Shown: one piece after another, positions 13,274 through 21,320 of the stretch
Layout: the number at the start of each line of letters is the position of its first letter
Numbering within the stretch: the stretch's first letter is position 1
NCBI GenBank assembly: GCA_045531455.1
Contig: JAZSEA010000034.1
Coordinates: forward strand, 1-48,101
Length of the DNA: 48,101 nucleotides
Direction of reading: 5' to 3'
Origin: CAG-390 sp045531455
GTDB lineage: Bacteria > Bacillota > Clostridia > Oscillospirales > CAG-272
Notes under the pieces: generated by a model
Databases searched by the model: none
Seen by the model: the letters and a program-made list of their open reading frames with translations, nothing else
Told to the model about the DNA's origin: nothing
Position numbers and translations under genes: made by a program

Positions 13274-14545
13274 ATGGAGTTTATTTCTAAGCTGATCAAT
13301 CCCGGAAGCGCGGCTGTGGTGCTCCTCGGAGCGTTCTTCATAACCTTTATCGGATATCTGCTCGGCAGGATCTCGATCAAGGGCGTTTCGCTCGGAACTG
13401 CGGGCGTGTTCCTCGTAGCACTCCTTTTCGGATATCTCTTCACCCTCCCGGGTCTGCAGAATATTCCCGTTCTCTCCAAGTTTTTCATAGCCGATGCATC
13501 CGCGTCCGCTATGGATAGCTACGGATTTATCGGCGATATTGGACTTGTACTCTTTGTGACCGCGGTTGGTTCTATCGCAGGACCCAACTTCTTCCGCGAC
13601 CTCAAGAAAAACGCAAAAACCTATCTCCCTATGGGAGCGATCATTATCATCATCGGCGCAGGCGTCGCAACGGCGTTCGCGCTTATCCCCGGAATCGGCT
13701 CCGCTTTTGCAAGAGGAGTCCTCTCCGGAGCTCTCACATCGACCCCCGCATTCTCCGCAGCAAAGGAGATCGCGGGTGAGAATGCTGCAATGGTATCTCT
13801 GGGTCAGGCAATCTCCTACCCCTTCGGAGTAGTAGGCGTCGTTCTCTTCGTTCAGATCATGCCGAAGATCCTTCGCGCTGATATGGCAAAGGAGAGAGCG
13901 CTCGTTGCCGCTCCCGTGAAGACCGAGGAGAAAAAGATCGAGGAAAAGAAGGAAAAGAAGAGATTTGATATCGACGGATTCGGCTTTGCCGCATTCGGAC
14001 TTGCAGTCGTATTCGGACTCCTTCTCGGCTCGATCAAGATCCCGCTTACCTCCGCAGGTTATGAAGGCTCTTGCTTCTCGCTCGGTATGACCGGCGGTCC
14101 GCTGATCATGGCGCTCATCCTTGCTCACTTCGGACACATCGGCCCGCTCAATATGAGAGTCAATACTCAGGTCCTCAAGATCTTCCGTGAATTCGGACTC
14201 GTGCTCTTCCTTCTCGGCGCAGGCGTCGAGGGCGGCGTACAGCTCGTACAGCAGATCCAGAATTCCGAGTACGGACTTATGATCGTTCTCTACGGCTTCC
14301 TTGCAGGCGTCGTTATCACCCTCATCCCGATGGTGGTCGGCTACGTATTTGCAAGAAAGGTCTGCAAGCTTCCCCTGCTCAATACCCTCGGCTCCATTAC
14401 CGGCGGTATGACCTCGACCCCCGCTCTCGGTACCCTTATCGCAGTTGCGGAGACCGACGACGTTGCGGGCGCGTATGCTTCGACCTACCCGATCGCACTC
14501 GTTCTGGTCGTATTTGCTTGCCAGATCATAGGAATCATAGTATAA
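13274..14545 (+). CDS. AspT/YidE-like membrane transporter lacking TrkA_C domains
   Basis: This 423-residue membrane protein has two homologous hydrophobic halves, each with the repeated signature G(A/G)(L/M)TSTPA (residues 152-160 and 377-385), typical of the aspartate:alanine exchanger (AspT/YidE/YbjL) family. In the usual members the halves are joined by two soluble TrkA_C domains. Here there is only a short charged linker rich in Lys and Glu (about 217-231). It lies between fumarate reductase and fumarase genes, so a C4-dicarboxylate such as succinate, malate, fumarate or aspartate is a reasonable guess at its substrate. The start has GAGGGGG upstream, spaced slightly long. Confidence 0.75.
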   Translation: MEFISKLINPGSAAVVLLGAFFITFIGYLLGRISIKGVSLGTAGVFLVALLFGYLFTLPGLQNIPVLSKFFIADASASAMDSYGFIGDIGLVLFVTAVGSIAGPNFFRDLKKNAKTYLPMGAIIIIIGAGVATAFALIPGIGSAFARGVLSGALTSTPAFSAAKEIAGENAAMVSLGQAISYPFGVVGVVLFVQIMPKILRADMAKERALVAAPVKTEEKKIEEKKEKKRFDIDGFGFAAFGLAVVFGLLLGSIKIPLTSAGYEGSCFSLGMTGGPLIMALILAHFGHIGPLNMRVNTQVLKIFREFGLVLFLLGAGVEGGVQLVQQIQNSEYGLMIVLYGFLAGVVITLIPMVVGYVFARKVCKLPLLNTLGSITGGMTSTPALGTLIAVAETDDVAGAYASTYPIALVLVVFACQIIGIIV

Positions 14546-14572
14546 AATTATTTTCCAGGAGGCATTTTTAAA

Positions 14573-15415
14573 ATGCGTGAAATTAACGTACAGCAGATCA
14601 TCGATACCGTTGAAAAGCTCTGTATCGATGCAAACACACATCTTCCCTCCGACGTTAAGTGTGCAATAAAGAATTGCCGCGCTTGCGAGGACGGCAAGAT
14701 CGCTCAGGGCGTTCTTGATAACATCATCGAGAACTTCGAGATCGCGGACAACGAGAACGTACCGATCTGTCAGGATACCGGTATGGCTTGCGTATTCCTC
14801 GAGATCGGTCAGGACGTACATATCGTTGGCGGAGACCTCACCGACGCTATCAACGAGGGTGTACGCCGCGGATATACTAACGGCTACCTCCGTAAGTCTG
14901 TAGTCGGCGACCCCGTTCGCCGCGGCAACACAGGCGACAACACTCCCGCAATGATCTACACCGAGATCGTTCCCGGCGAGAACCTCAAGATCACACTCGG
15001 CCCGAAGGGCTTCGGCAGCGAGAATATGTCGGCTATCCGTATGTTCAAGCCCTCCGCAGGTCTCCAGGGTATCAAGGACTTCATCATCGAGACCGTTGAG
15101 GCTGCAGGACCCAACCCCTGTCCTCCCATTGTAGTCGGCGTCGGAATCGGCGGCACCTTCGATAAGGCTGCTCTCCTCGCTAAGAAGGCTATTATGAGAC
15201 CCATCGACTCCTGCCACCCCGATCCTTACTACGCTGACCTCGAAAAGGAAATGCTCGAGAAGATCAATCAGCTCGGTATCGGTCCTCAGGGCTTCGGCGG
15301 TAAGACCACCGCTATCGGTCTCAACATCGAAACTCTCCCCACTCACATCGCGGGTATGCCCTGTGCAATCAACATCAACTGCCACGTTACCCGTCATAAA
15401 ACGGAGGTACTTTAA
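14573..15415 (+). CDS. fumA: Fumarate hydratase class I, alpha subunit
   Basis: This 280-residue protein corresponds to the N-terminal part of iron-dependent class I fumarase, which interconverts malate and fumarate using an oxygen-sensitive [4Fe-4S] cluster. Features are the cluster cysteine in NVPICQDTGMACVFLEIG (Cys66), the GIGGTFDKAALLAKKA helix, and KTTAIGLNIE followed by the C-terminal AININCH. The start has a strong AGGAGG site. It is followed two bases later by the beta subunit, as in two-subunit fumarases of anaerobes. L(+)-tartrate dehydratase is a close relative, but the neighbouring fumarate reductase and malate dehydrogenase favour fumarase. Confidence 0.9.
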   Translation: MREINVQQIIDTVEKLCIDANTHLPSDVKCAIKNCRACEDGKIAQGVLDNIIENFEIADNENVPICQDTGMACVFLEIGQDVHIVGGDLTDAINEGVRRGYTNGYLRKSVVGDPVRRGNTGDNTPAMIYTEIVPGENLKITLGPKGFGSENMSAIRMFKPSAGLQGIKDFIIETVEAAGPNPCPPIVVGVGIGGTFDKAALLAKKAIMRPIDSCHPDPYYADLEKEMLEKINQLGIGPQGFGGKTTAIGLNIETLPTHIAGMPCAININCHVTRHKTEVL

Positions 15416-15417
15416 TT

Positions 15418-15972
15418 ATGGCAAGAAAGATCACTCTTCCTCTTACCGAGGAGCTTGCAAAGACACTCCATGCAGGTGACGAGCTTCTCGTTACCGGTGT
15501 AATCTACACCTCGCGTGACGCAGGTCACAAGAGAATGTGCGAGACTCTCGCGGCAGGCGAGAAGCTCCCCTTCGATCCCACCGACGCTACCATCTACTAC
15601 GTTGGTCCCACTCCCGCAAAGCCCGGTCAGGTCATCGGCTCTGCAGGACCCACCACCAGCGGACGTATGGATGCTTACGCTCCCACAATGATGAGCGTTG
15701 GCGCACGCGGTATGATCGGTAAGGGCGCGCGCCTTCCCGAAGTCGTTGACGCTATGAAGAAGTATTCGGGCGTTTACTTCGGTGCTATCGGCGGCGCAGG
15801 CGCACTTCTCGCAAAGTGCATCAAGAGCTGTGAGCTCATCGCTTACGAGGACCTCGGCGCAGAGGCTCTCCGCAAGCTCTATATCGAGGATATGCCCCTC
15901 GTTGTTATCATCGACAGCGAAGGCAACAACCTCTACGAGTCCGGCAGAAAGGCTTACCTCGAGAGTAAGTAA
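15418..15972 (+). CDS. fumB: Fumarate hydratase class I, beta subunit
   Basis: This 184-residue protein matches the C-terminal part of class I fumarase. Recognisable blocks are GVIYTSRDAGHKRM, YYVGPTPAKPGQVIGSAGPT and SGRMDAYAPTM, which build the substrate side of the active site. The start ATG is preceded by ACGGAGG within the end of the alpha gene. It is the last gene of the long operon; a strong terminator follows two bases after its stop codon. Confidence 0.92.
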   Translation: MARKITLPLTEELAKTLHAGDELLVTGVIYTSRDAGHKRMCETLAAGEKLPFDPTDATIYYVGPTPAKPGQVIGSAGPTTSGRMDAYAPTMMSVGARGMIGKGARLPEVVDAMKKYSGVYFGAIGGAGALLAKCIKSCELIAYEDLGAEALRKLYIEDMPLVVIIDSEGNNLYESGRKAYLESK

Positions 15973-15973
15973 T

Positions 15974-16010
15974 AAAAAACGGCTCGCCGATTTTCGGCGA
16001 GCCGTTTTTA
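15974..16010 (+). terminator. Rho-independent terminator of the dicarboxylate operon
   Basis: The hairpin ACGGCTCGCCGA / TCGGCGAGCCGT with a 3-base loop is flanked by A-runs and followed by a T-run, immediately after the fumarase beta stop codon. Confidence 0.93.
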
Positions 16011-16040
16011 GTGAAAAGTGAAAAGTGGAAAGTGAAAAGT
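16011..16040. repeat. GTGAAAA heptamer tandem repeat
   Basis: Four consecutive heptamers (GTGAAAA, GTGAAAA, GTGGAAA, GTGAAAA) lie immediately 3' of the terminator. Their GTG-NNN-A form resembles the repeat at the antiporter gene end (26-49). Confidence 0.6.
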
Positions 16041-16153
16041 TTTGGTGGATTTCCTTGCAGGCAAGGAAATCTTCTTTTTTATTAAAAAGCGGCGGAAAAG
16101 TTGTGTTTTTTAAACAACTGTTGATTTTTTGAGCAAAAGTATTAAAAAAGGAC

Positions 16154-16182
16154 TTGACAAAATTGAAAAAATAGTGTATTAT
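16154..16182 (+). promoter_or_regulatory. Promoter of the exported-protein gene
   Basis: TTGACA (16154-16159), a 17-base spacer and TATTAT (16177-16182), about 33 bases before the start codon. Confidence 0.82.
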
Positions 16183-16214
16183 TAACTTACCACAAAATTT
16201 ATGGAGGCGCAATT

Positions 16215-17288
16215 ATGAAAAAAATCACAGCACTTCTTGTTGCCATCGTTCTTATGCTCAATATGATGGCAATAATGGCTTCTGCAGAAGCTACCCCCAC
16301 CGTTACCGATATCACCAATGATATCAAGTGGATGACTGCTTATGATATGTACCTCAACAAGGCGGCTATCGTAAGAGCAGATGCAGTCTTTATGCACACC
16401 GGTGACTACGACACCACTCTCATCGCTAAGGCTCCCGGCTCGGGCATGCGTATGGTTACCTTCACCGACTGGGCAGAGAAGGGTATGCAGAGCTACTTCG
16501 ACGACTACTACAACCTCGGTGACGGCTACTTTGCATATGACGCAGTCTGGGCAAACTCCGGCTCCGATCCCTACGACCACGGCCGTCTCTCCTACAAGTT
16601 CACCGTAGAAGAAGCAGGTATGTACGAGATCGTTATCCTTGGCTGCGCACAGATCAAGGACGAGAACGTTGACAACAACGAAAAGGACCGCGGATTCGCA
16701 GTTCAGGTTGACGGCGGCGAGATCCAGCAGGTCAACATCTCCGATACCATGGGTACCTTCCGTGAGTATACTTACTCCTACAGCCAGGCTGATATCGAGG
16801 CAGGCACCATCTACACCACCAACGGTGTAAACAACAAGTACTTCATTCCTACTTACTACTACGGAATCCAGGTCAACCTCACCGCAGGTGAGCACACCCT
16901 CGACTACTACCACCTCTACTCCAGCGGTGATTTTGTATTCGAGAGCGGCAACGGCCCCAGACTTAACTTCATGGGCGCATACGTTCAGAAGTTCCTTACC
17001 GACCTTGAGCGCGACAACTACGTATATCCCGAGACCGAGCCCGTAACCGAGCCCGTAACCGAGCCCCAGACTGAGCCCGAGACCGAGCCCCAGACCGAGC
17101 CCGAGACCGATCCTCAGACCGATGCTCCCGAAGCTCCCGAGCAGACCCAGGCTCCTTCCGTAACTCCCGAGAAGACCGATGCTCCCTCCACCACTCCCGA
17201 GAAGAAGGGTTGCGGCGGTATGGTAGGCTTCGCAGCTATCCTCGCTCTCATTCCCGCAGCTATCGTTATTAAGAAGAAGAGAGACTAA
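16215..17288 (+). CDS. Exported cell-surface protein with C-terminal GCG anchor
   Basis: This 357-residue protein has a signal peptide (residues 1-24, cleavage near MASA-EA). Residues 30-270 form a folded extracellular domain rich in Tyr and Asp that I do not recognise by name; its ending, with a Gly/Tyr-rich beta pattern, could be carbohydrate-binding-like. A low-complexity stalk of TEP repeats follows (about 275-295), then a Pro/Thr/Glu linker. The C-terminus has KKGCGG, a hydrophobic stretch and KKKRD. There is no LPxTG motif. The same tail form, with GCSS, occurs on another exported protein at 42061-43881. The gene is monocistronic, with GGAGG before the ATG, its own promoter and a terminator. 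Confidence 0.75.
   Translation: MKKITALLVAIVLMLNMMAIMASAEATPTVTDITNDIKWMTAYDMYLNKAAIVRADAVFMHTGDYDTTLIAKAPGSGMRMVTFTDWAEKGMQSYFDDYYNLGDGYFAYDAVWANSGSDPYDHGRLSYKFTVEEAGMYEIVILGCAQIKDENVDNNEKDRGFAVQVDGGEIQQVNISDTMGTFREYTYSYSQADIEAGTIYTTNGVNNKYFIPTYYYGIQVNLTAGEHTLDYYHLYSSGDFVFESGNGPRLNFMGAYVQKFLTDLERDNYVYPETEPVTEPVTEPQTEPETEPQTEPETDPQTDAPEAPEQTQAPSVTPEKTDAPSTTPEKKGCGGMVGFAAILALIPAAIVIKKKRD
17030..17110 (+). repeat. 12-bp coding tandem repeat (TEP stalk)
   Basis: Repeats of ACCGAGCCC plus three variable bases encode alternating TEPV/TEPQ/TEPE units in the stalk of the surface protein. Such tracts can change length by slippage. Confidence 0.75.
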
Positions 17289-17313
17289 TCTCTGATCTTA
17301 AATAAGATACTAC

Positions 17314-17352
17314 ATAAACACAGCCAACGGCTTTGCCGTTGGCTGTGTTTAT
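17314..17352. terminator. Bidirectional terminator
   Basis: AAACACAGCCAACGGC pairs with GCCGTTGGCTGTGTTT around a TTT loop, with A/T flanks on both sides. It serves the surface-protein gene and, in reverse, the convergent ATPase gene. Confidence 0.88.
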
Positions 17353-17358
17353 TTGTAA

Positions 17359-18612
17359 TTAAAAATTCAAGCTGTCGCTGTCAAGAAGAAAATCAAAAAG
17401 ACTTAAAAGATAGATCCCGTATTCGTTGTAATGCGACCGTGAAATATCCTTTACTATAATGATTTTTTTAAACGAATCATCAATACTTAACAGTGATTTT
17501 TGTTCTTGATCAAGTTTTTCTTTAGTTGGTATAGACAGTGCCACCTGAATATAATAACGCTTATCCGATAAGTTACAGACAAAATCTACCTCGGATTGTC
17601 TGAGAATACTTTTTTCTCCGTTTTCCGATGAATAATAATCAGCAATACCAACATCAACGTTATAACCCCGACAACGCAATTCATTATAAACGACGTTCTC
17701 CATAGCGTGAGTTTCTTCGGATTGGCGAAAATTCAAGCGTGCATTTCGCAGACCGATGTCGGTGAAATAATATTTGTGAGGAGTATTTATATATTTTTTC
17801 CCCTTGATATTATATCGCTTTACCTGTTCGATAAGAAATGAATCCATTAAACAGTCGATATACTTTTTAATGGTTTCAGCATGAATATTAACTTGCTTTA
17901 CGCTTGCAAAGGTATCGGAAAGCTTCTTGGGATTTGTTAGCGAACCGATAGCTGAGGAAAGAATATCAAGTAATTCTTCAAGCTCCGAATCGCTGCGTAT
18001 ACCGTTTCTTTCCTTGATGTCTTTGATATAGGTTTCTGTAAAGATAGATTTGAGGTAGTCCGACTTGTCTTCATCAGTAGGAAAATCGAATATTTTCGGT
18101 AAGCCGCCGAAATTTATATACTGCTTCCAACCTTCTTCCGTACTGCCGTTAAACGCAGACATAAATTCGTTGAACGATAACGGCGCGATATGAATTTGAT
18201 CTCCGCGTCCGCGAAACTCTGTAATAATATCTTTTGATAAAAATTTTGCGTTGCTCCCGGTTACAAAAGTATCTGCGTTTTTAATATGAAGAAAGCTGTT
18301 AAGAACGTCTTCGAACTCAGGTACTAATTGAACTTCATCAAGAAGAACGTAATACATATCATTATCCTTAATGTAGTTGTGAACATAATCGCACAAATGA
18401 TCAGGATCTCTAAACGCTTTGTTACGTCTGTCATCAAGAGCAATTTTTATAATGTGGTCATCTTTAACGCCTGCTTCCAACAAGTGTTTATAGAAAAGCT
18501 CAAACAAAAGATATGATTTTCCGCATCTGCGGATACCTGTTACAACTTTTATCATACCGTTATGCTTATGTCTGATCAATTTATCTAAATATCTGTCCCT
18601 GCGAATTTCCAT
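17359..18612 (-). CDS. AAA ATPase with DUF4143 domain
   Basis: This 417-residue protein has a Walker A motif (GIRRCGKS, residues 26-33), a Walker B (YYVLLDEV, about 88-95), a sensor-like TGSNAKFL segment and the FRGRGDQIHIAPLSFNEF block typical of the AAA_14 family. The C-terminal half is DUF4143, a winged-helix plus restriction-nuclease-like fold, with EVDFVC and YYIQVAL, where Gln replaces the usual catalytic Glu. The cellular role of this family is unclear. The gene is distinctly AT-rich compared with its neighbours, suggesting recent transfer. TAGGAGG precedes the ATG; promoter and palindrome lie upstream. Confidence 0.88.
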   Translation of the reverse strand: MEIRRDRYLDKLIRHKHNGMIKVVTGIRRCGKSYLLFELFYKHLLEAGVKDDHIIKIALDDRRNKAFRDPDHLCDYVHNYIKDNDMYYVLLDEVQLVPEFEDVLNSFLHIKNADTFVTGSNAKFLSKDIITEFRGRGDQIHIAPLSFNEFMSAFNGSTEEGWKQYINFGGLPKIFDFPTDEDKSDYLKSIFTETYIKDIKERNGIRSDSELEELLDILSSAIGSLTNPKKLSDTFASVKQVNIHAETIKKYIDCLMDSFLIEQVKRYNIKGKKYINTPHKYYFTDIGLRNARLNFRQSEETHAMENVVYNELRCRGYNVDVGIADYYSSENGEKSILRQSEVDFVCNLSDKRYYIQVALSIPTKEKLDQEQKSLLSIDDSFKKIIIVKDISRSHYNEYGIYLLSLFDFLLDSDSLNF

Positions 18613-18629
18613 ATAATTCCTCCTAACCG

Positions 18630-18657
18630 ATATTTTTTGGGTATACCCAAAAAATAT
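18630..18657. promoter_or_regulatory. Perfect 28-bp palindrome, probable operator
   Basis: The half-site ATATTTTTTGGGTA is followed by its exact complement. It sits between the -10 box and ribosome binding site of the ATPase gene, about ten bases downstream of the -10, where a bound repressor would block transcription. It would also form a weak RNA hairpin. Confidence 0.65.
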
Positions 18658-18665
18658 TCACTAAT

Positions 18666-18694
18666 ATTATACTTGACAAAATTAAAAAAGTCAA
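18666..18694 (-). promoter_or_regulatory. Promoter of the ATPase gene
   Basis: On the minus strand, TTGACT (18694-18689), a 17-base spacer and TATAAT (18671-18666). Confidence 0.85.
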
Positions 18695-18841
18695 TACTCT
18701 AACAGAAAAAAATCAGGCATACCCGAAAAATTTTCAATAGGAATAATTCTTATTATATTATTCATTATCTGCCGATTATTCTTCTTCATCAACTCATTTC
18801 GTAAACTTTCTGTCAATTTTGTGCCTATTTGCCAATTCGGC

Positions 18842-18870
18842 TTGACAATATGCGCTTTATATGTTATAAT
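18842..18870 (+). promoter_or_regulatory. Promoter of nfnAB
   Basis: TTGACA (18842-18847), a 17-base spacer and TATAAT (18865-18870): a perfect consensus about 75 bases before the start codon. Confidence 0.88.
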
Positions 18871-18944
18871 AATATGATTTAATAGGTAGGGAACTTTGTT
18901 TTCACCCATAAACCACAGAATTTTTTATTGAACGGAGAGATAAA

Positions 18945-19799
18945 ATGTACAGAATCGTTGAAAAAAAGATTTTGAACCCCACAGTCGTTCAGCTCCAGAT
19001 CGAGGCTCCCCTTGTAGCAAACAAGGCAAAGCCCGGTCAGTTCATCATCCTTCGCGTTGATGAGAGCGGCGAGCGTATCCCCCTTACCGTTGCAGGCACC
19101 AACAAGGAAGCAGGCACCGTTAAGATCATCTTCCAGATCGTCGGCGGAACTACCGAAAAGCTCAGCCACAAGGAAGAGGGCGATTACATTCAGGACTTTG
19201 TAGGCCCCCTCGGTGTTGCTACCCACCTCGATGGACTCAAGAAGGTCTGCATCGTTGGCGGCGGCGTTGGCTGTGCTATCGCAATGCCCATCGCAGAGGC
19301 TCTTCACGCAAGAGGCGTTGATGTCACCTCCATCATCGGCTTCAGAAACAAGGATCTTCTCATCCTTGAGGACGAGTTCAGAGCTTGCTCCAATACCCTT
19401 CGCGTTATGACCGACGACGGTTCCTACGGCGAGCACGGTAACGTAACCGTTCCGCTTAAGGAAATGCTCGAGGCAGGCGAGAAGTTTGATATGATCATCA
19501 CCATCGGCCCGCTGATCATGATGAAGTTCGTAACCCTTACCGCAAAGCCCTTCGGCACTCCCGTAACCGTTTCGATGAACCCCATTATGATCGACGGTAC
19601 AGGTATGTGCGGCGGCTGCCGTCTCACCCTTAACGTCGACGGTAAGAAGGTCACCAAGTTCGCTTGTGTTGACGGCCCCGACTTCAACGGCTACGAAGTA
19701 GATTTCGACGAGGCTATGTCCCGCGGAAGAATGTATTTCGATTTCGAGCGCCACGCTCACGAGGAGACCTGCAATCTCTTCAAAAAGGAGGTACAGTAA
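18945..19799 (+). CDS. nfnA: NfnA: NADH-dependent ferredoxin:NADP+ oxidoreductase, alpha
   Basis: This 284-residue flavoprotein of the ferredoxin-NADP-reductase fold was formerly called sulfide dehydrogenase beta subunit. It has an FAD barrel (AKPGQFIILRV, RIPLT), a nucleotide domain (CIVGGGVGCAIAMPIA) and a C-terminal [2Fe-2S] region, MCGGCRL followed by FACVDGPDF (around residue 221). In NfnAB this subunit binds NAD(H) and exchanges electrons with the bifurcating FAD of NfnB. The start has GGAGAG before the ATG. The next gene begins one base after its stop codon. Confidence 0.92.
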   Translation: MYRIVEKKILNPTVVQLQIEAPLVANKAKPGQFIILRVDESGERIPLTVAGTNKEAGTVKIIFQIVGGTTEKLSHKEEGDYIQDFVGPLGVATHLDGLKKVCIVGGGVGCAIAMPIAEALHARGVDVTSIIGFRNKDLLILEDEFRACSNTLRVMTDDGSYGEHGNVTVPLKEMLEAGEKFDMIITIGPLIMMKFVTLTAKPFGTPVTVSMNPIMIDGTGMCGGCRLTLNVDGKKVTKFACVDGPDFNGYEVDFDEAMSRGRMYFDFERHAHEETCNLFKKEVQ

Positions 19800-19800
19800 A

Positions 19801-21216
19801 ATGGCAAAGGCAAATATGTCGCTCACACGTAACCCCATGCCCAACCAGGATCCTCTGGTTCGTGCACATAACTTCAGCGAGGTTGCTCTCGGTTATTCCG
19901 AAGAGACCGCTATCGACGAGGCTATGAGATGCCTTAACTGCAAGCATATGCCCTGCGTTGACGGTTGCCCCGTTAAGATACATATCCCCGAGTTCATCGG
20001 AAAGATCAAGGAAGGCGACTTTGAGGGCGCATACCAGATCATTTCGAAGTCCTCCTCGCTCCCCGCAGTTTGCGGACGCGTATGTCCTCAGGAGACACAG
20101 TGCGAGTCCAAGTGCGTTCGTGGTATCAAGGGTGAATCGGTTGGTATCGGACGTCTTGAGAGATTCGTTGCAGACTGGCACAATACTTTTGCAACCGAGG
20201 CTCCCGTTCGTCCCGAATCGAACGGCCACAGGGTTGCTGTAGTCGGCTCCGGCCCCTCCGGCCTTACCTGCGCGGGCGACCTCGCAAAGAAGGGCTATGA
20301 GGTAACCGTTTACGAGGCTCTCCACACCGCAGGCGGCGTTCTTGTTTACGGTATTCCCGAGTTCCGTCTTCCCAAGGCTATCGTTGCAAAGGAAGTTGAC
20401 ACTCTCGAGAAGCTCGGCGTAAAGGTCGAGACAAACGTAGTTATCGGTAAGACTCTTACCGTTGACGAGCTCTTCGGAATGGGCTACGAGGCTGTATTCA
20501 TCGGCTCGGGCGCAGGTCTTCCCAACTTCATGGGCATTCCCGGCGAGTCCTATAAGGGCGTTTACTCCGCAAACGAGTTCCTTACCAGATCCAACCTTAT
20601 GAAGGCATACCTCGACAACCCCGAGACTCCCATTATGAAGGGCGGCAAGGTTGCTGTCGTCGGCGGCGGTAACGTTGCTATGGACACTGCAAGAACCGCA
20701 CTCCGTCTCGGCGCTGAGAAGGTTTACATTGTTTACCGTCGTTCGATGGAAGAGCTTCCCGCACGTAAGGAAGAGGTTGAGCACGCTGAGGAAGAGGGAA
20801 TCGAATTCCGTCTCCTTTGCAATCCCACCGAGATCCTCGGTTACAACAATCCCGAAGATCCCCGCGATCCCAAGAACGGCTTCGTTACCGGTATGAAGTG
20901 TGTCAAGATGGAGCTTGGCGAGCCCGATGCAAAGGGACGCCGCCGCCCCGTTGTTATCGAGGGCAGCGATTTCGAGATCGAAGTTGACACCGTTGTTATC
21001 TCCATCGGTACCTCCCCCAACCCGCTGATCAAGTCCACCACCGAGGGTCTTGAGGTCAACGCACACGGCGGTATCATCGTAAACGAGGACGGACTTTCCT
21101 CCCGTAACGCTGTCTATGCAGGCGGCGACGTTGTAACCGGTGCGGCAACCGTTATCTCCGCTATGGGCGCAGGTAAGACAGCAGCTAAGGCAATCGACGA
21201 GTATCTTTCCAAGTAA
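19801..21216 (+). CDS. nfnB: NfnB: NADPH-binding bifurcating subunit (GltD/GltA-like)
   Basis: This 471-residue protein has an N-terminal domain with two [4Fe-4S] clusters (CLNCKHMPCVDGCP and VCGRVCPQETQCESKC), an FAD domain (VAVVGSGPSGLTCAG) and an NADPH domain (VAVVGGGNVAMDTARTA, YRRSMEELPARKEE). Alone it could be the small subunit of glutamate synthase, but pairing with nfnA and the absence of a GltB identify NfnB. The complex couples reversible NADPH oxidation to the reduction of NAD+ and ferredoxin. The ribosome binding site AAAAAGGAGG lies in the end of nfnA. Confidence 0.93.
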   Translation: MAKANMSLTRNPMPNQDPLVRAHNFSEVALGYSEETAIDEAMRCLNCKHMPCVDGCPVKIHIPEFIGKIKEGDFEGAYQIISKSSSLPAVCGRVCPQETQCESKCVRGIKGESVGIGRLERFVADWHNTFATEAPVRPESNGHRVAVVGSGPSGLTCAGDLAKKGYEVTVYEALHTAGGVLVYGIPEFRLPKAIVAKEVDTLEKLGVKVETNVVIGKTLTVDELFGMGYEAVFIGSGAGLPNFMGIPGESYKGVYSANEFLTRSNLMKAYLDNPETPIMKGGKVAVVGGGNVAMDTARTALRLGAEKVYIVYRRSMEELPARKEEVEHAEEEGIEFRLLCNPTEILGYNNPEDPRDPKNGFVTGMKCVKMELGEPDAKGRRRPVVIEGSDFEIEVDTVVISIGTSPNPLIKSTTEGLEVNAHGGIIVNEDGLSSRNAVYAGGDVVTGAATVISAMGAGKTAAKAIDEYLSK

Positions 21217-21226
21217 TACTATTTTG

Positions 21227-21265
21227 ATTCTTCCGTGGCTGTAATAATTTCGGCCACGGAAGAAT
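21227..21265 (+). promoter_or_regulatory. Intercistronic hairpin between nfnB and hydC
   Basis: ATTCTTCCGTGGC (21227-21239) pairs perfectly with GCCACGGAAGAAT (21253-21265). No T-run follows, so it is more likely an mRNA processing or stability element, or a weak attenuator, than a full terminator. No strong promoter was seen before hydC. Confidence 0.6.
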
Positions 21266-21320
21266 GCTTATATGCAAAATTTTGCGCGGCAACTTCGCGC
21301 CTATTATAAAGGAGAACGCT

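Larger units (their letters stand above)
18613..18944. other. Divergent intergenic region
   Basis: This 332-base stretch holds the ATPase operator and promoter on the left and the nfnAB promoter on the right (18842-18870). The AT-rich middle (about 18700-18840) shows no credible gene or structure. Confidence 0.7.

Noticed and set aside
11609..15397. A 1,262-codon open frame on the minus strand opposite the fumarate reductase, transporter and fumarase genes
   Set aside because: It is a shadow of codon bias: the real genes hardly use codons whose complement is a stop. It has no homology-like motifs and covers well-supported genes. The same applies to the other long antisense frames, for example 5552-7435, 21734-23464 and 28256-30691.
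19801..21216. Glutamate synthase small subunit
   Set aside because: There is no large subunit, and it is coupled one base after nfnA; NfnB is the better reading.
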